Part shown: in pieces, positions 42,816 through 42,852 of the stretch | Layout of the letters: every line of letters starts with the position of its first letter | Position numbering within the stretch: position 1 is the first letter of the stretch | Origin: Verrucomicrobiia bacterium | GTDB lineage: Bacteria > Verrucomicrobiota > Verrucomicrobiia > Limisphaerales > UBA11358 | Direction: 5' to 3' | Assembly (NCBI GenBank): GCA_031290985.1 | Contig: JARLJW010000068.1 | Span: 1-42,852 of the forward strand | DNA length: 42,852 nucleotides | The notes under the pieces: generated by a model | What the model was told of the DNA's origin: nothing | Database searches by the model: none | What the model saw: only the letters and a program-made list of their open reading frames with translations | Translations under genes and position numbers: made by a program

Positions 42816-42852
42816 ATGGGTTCTCCCACTAAAGTTCAGCTCATTCAACGCA
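42816..42852 (+). CDS. Start of a small gene cut by the window edge (possible AbrB/MazE-like IS leader)
   Basis: An ATG eight bases after the -10 box reads MGSPTKVQLIQR before the window ends. From memory, this start resembles small AbrB/MazE-fold proteins encoded next to IS transposases in Verrucomicrobia and relatives; with 12 residues this is a suggestion only. The transcript would be nearly leaderless. Confidence 0.45.
   Translation, partial: MGSPTKVQLIQR

Overview
The window looks like a chromosomal segment of a high-GC, Gram-negative member of the Verrucomicrobiota, probably close to Pedosphaera/Limisphaerales. The evidence is indirect. A sigma factor at the right side is fused to a membrane anchor and a TIGR03435-type domain. 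Intergenic DNA is full of ATGACGA-type hairpins and heptanucleotide repeats. The heptose genes point to a surface glycan or LPS. No rRNA, tRNA or CRISPR was seen. Both ends appear to lie inside insertion-sequence material: the last 46 codons of an IS5-like transposase at the left, and a promoter plus the first 12 codons of a possible IS leader gene at the right. The window may therefore be a contig that broke at IS copies.

Positions 418-19609 hold a surface-polysaccharide locus. A minus-strand group encodes a methyltransferase, a DUF5672 protein, an exostosin-like glycosyltransferase and a YfhO-type multispan membrane protein. A Wzx-like flippase and several GT2/GT4 glycosyltransferases and methyltransferases follow. 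Next comes a compact plus-strand nucleotide-sugar operon (12784-17266): a cytidylyltransferase (RfbF), an LhgO-like FAD oxidoreductase, an SDR, an RfbC-like epimerase and a second SDR. A separate epimerase follows.

Positions 19734-29704 supply activated sugars, mainly heptose. One tight block carries an epimerase, a UDP-glucose-dehydrogenase-like protein that has lost the catalytic Cys, and a classical SDR. The next blocks carry a Gfo/Idh/MocA oxidoreductase, a HddA-like kinase, a HddC-like nucleotidyltransferase, GmhA, GmhB and a transaldolase. The transaldolase could feed sedoheptulose-7-phosphate to GmhA. A GT9 heptosyltransferase and an RfaE2-like adenylyltransferase lie just beyond on the minus strand. 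Three hairpin elements sit exactly at the borders between these blocks.

Positions 29744-36782 hold a small antitoxin-like gene, a very large GH13-GH133 glycogen-debranching-type enzyme and, divergently, a topoisomerase IV/gyrase A subunit (ParC-like). The debranching gene contains three heptanucleotide repeat tracts and one further dispersed element, all translated in frame.

Positions 36783-42852 are accessory DNA. A suppressor-of-fused-like gene and a HigB/HigA toxin-antitoxin pair lie between the 3' end of parC and a second, diverged copy of that 3' end. The ECF sigma-factor fusion gene follows, then about 1.5 kb of repeat-rich DNA without a credible gene, then the putative IS edge.
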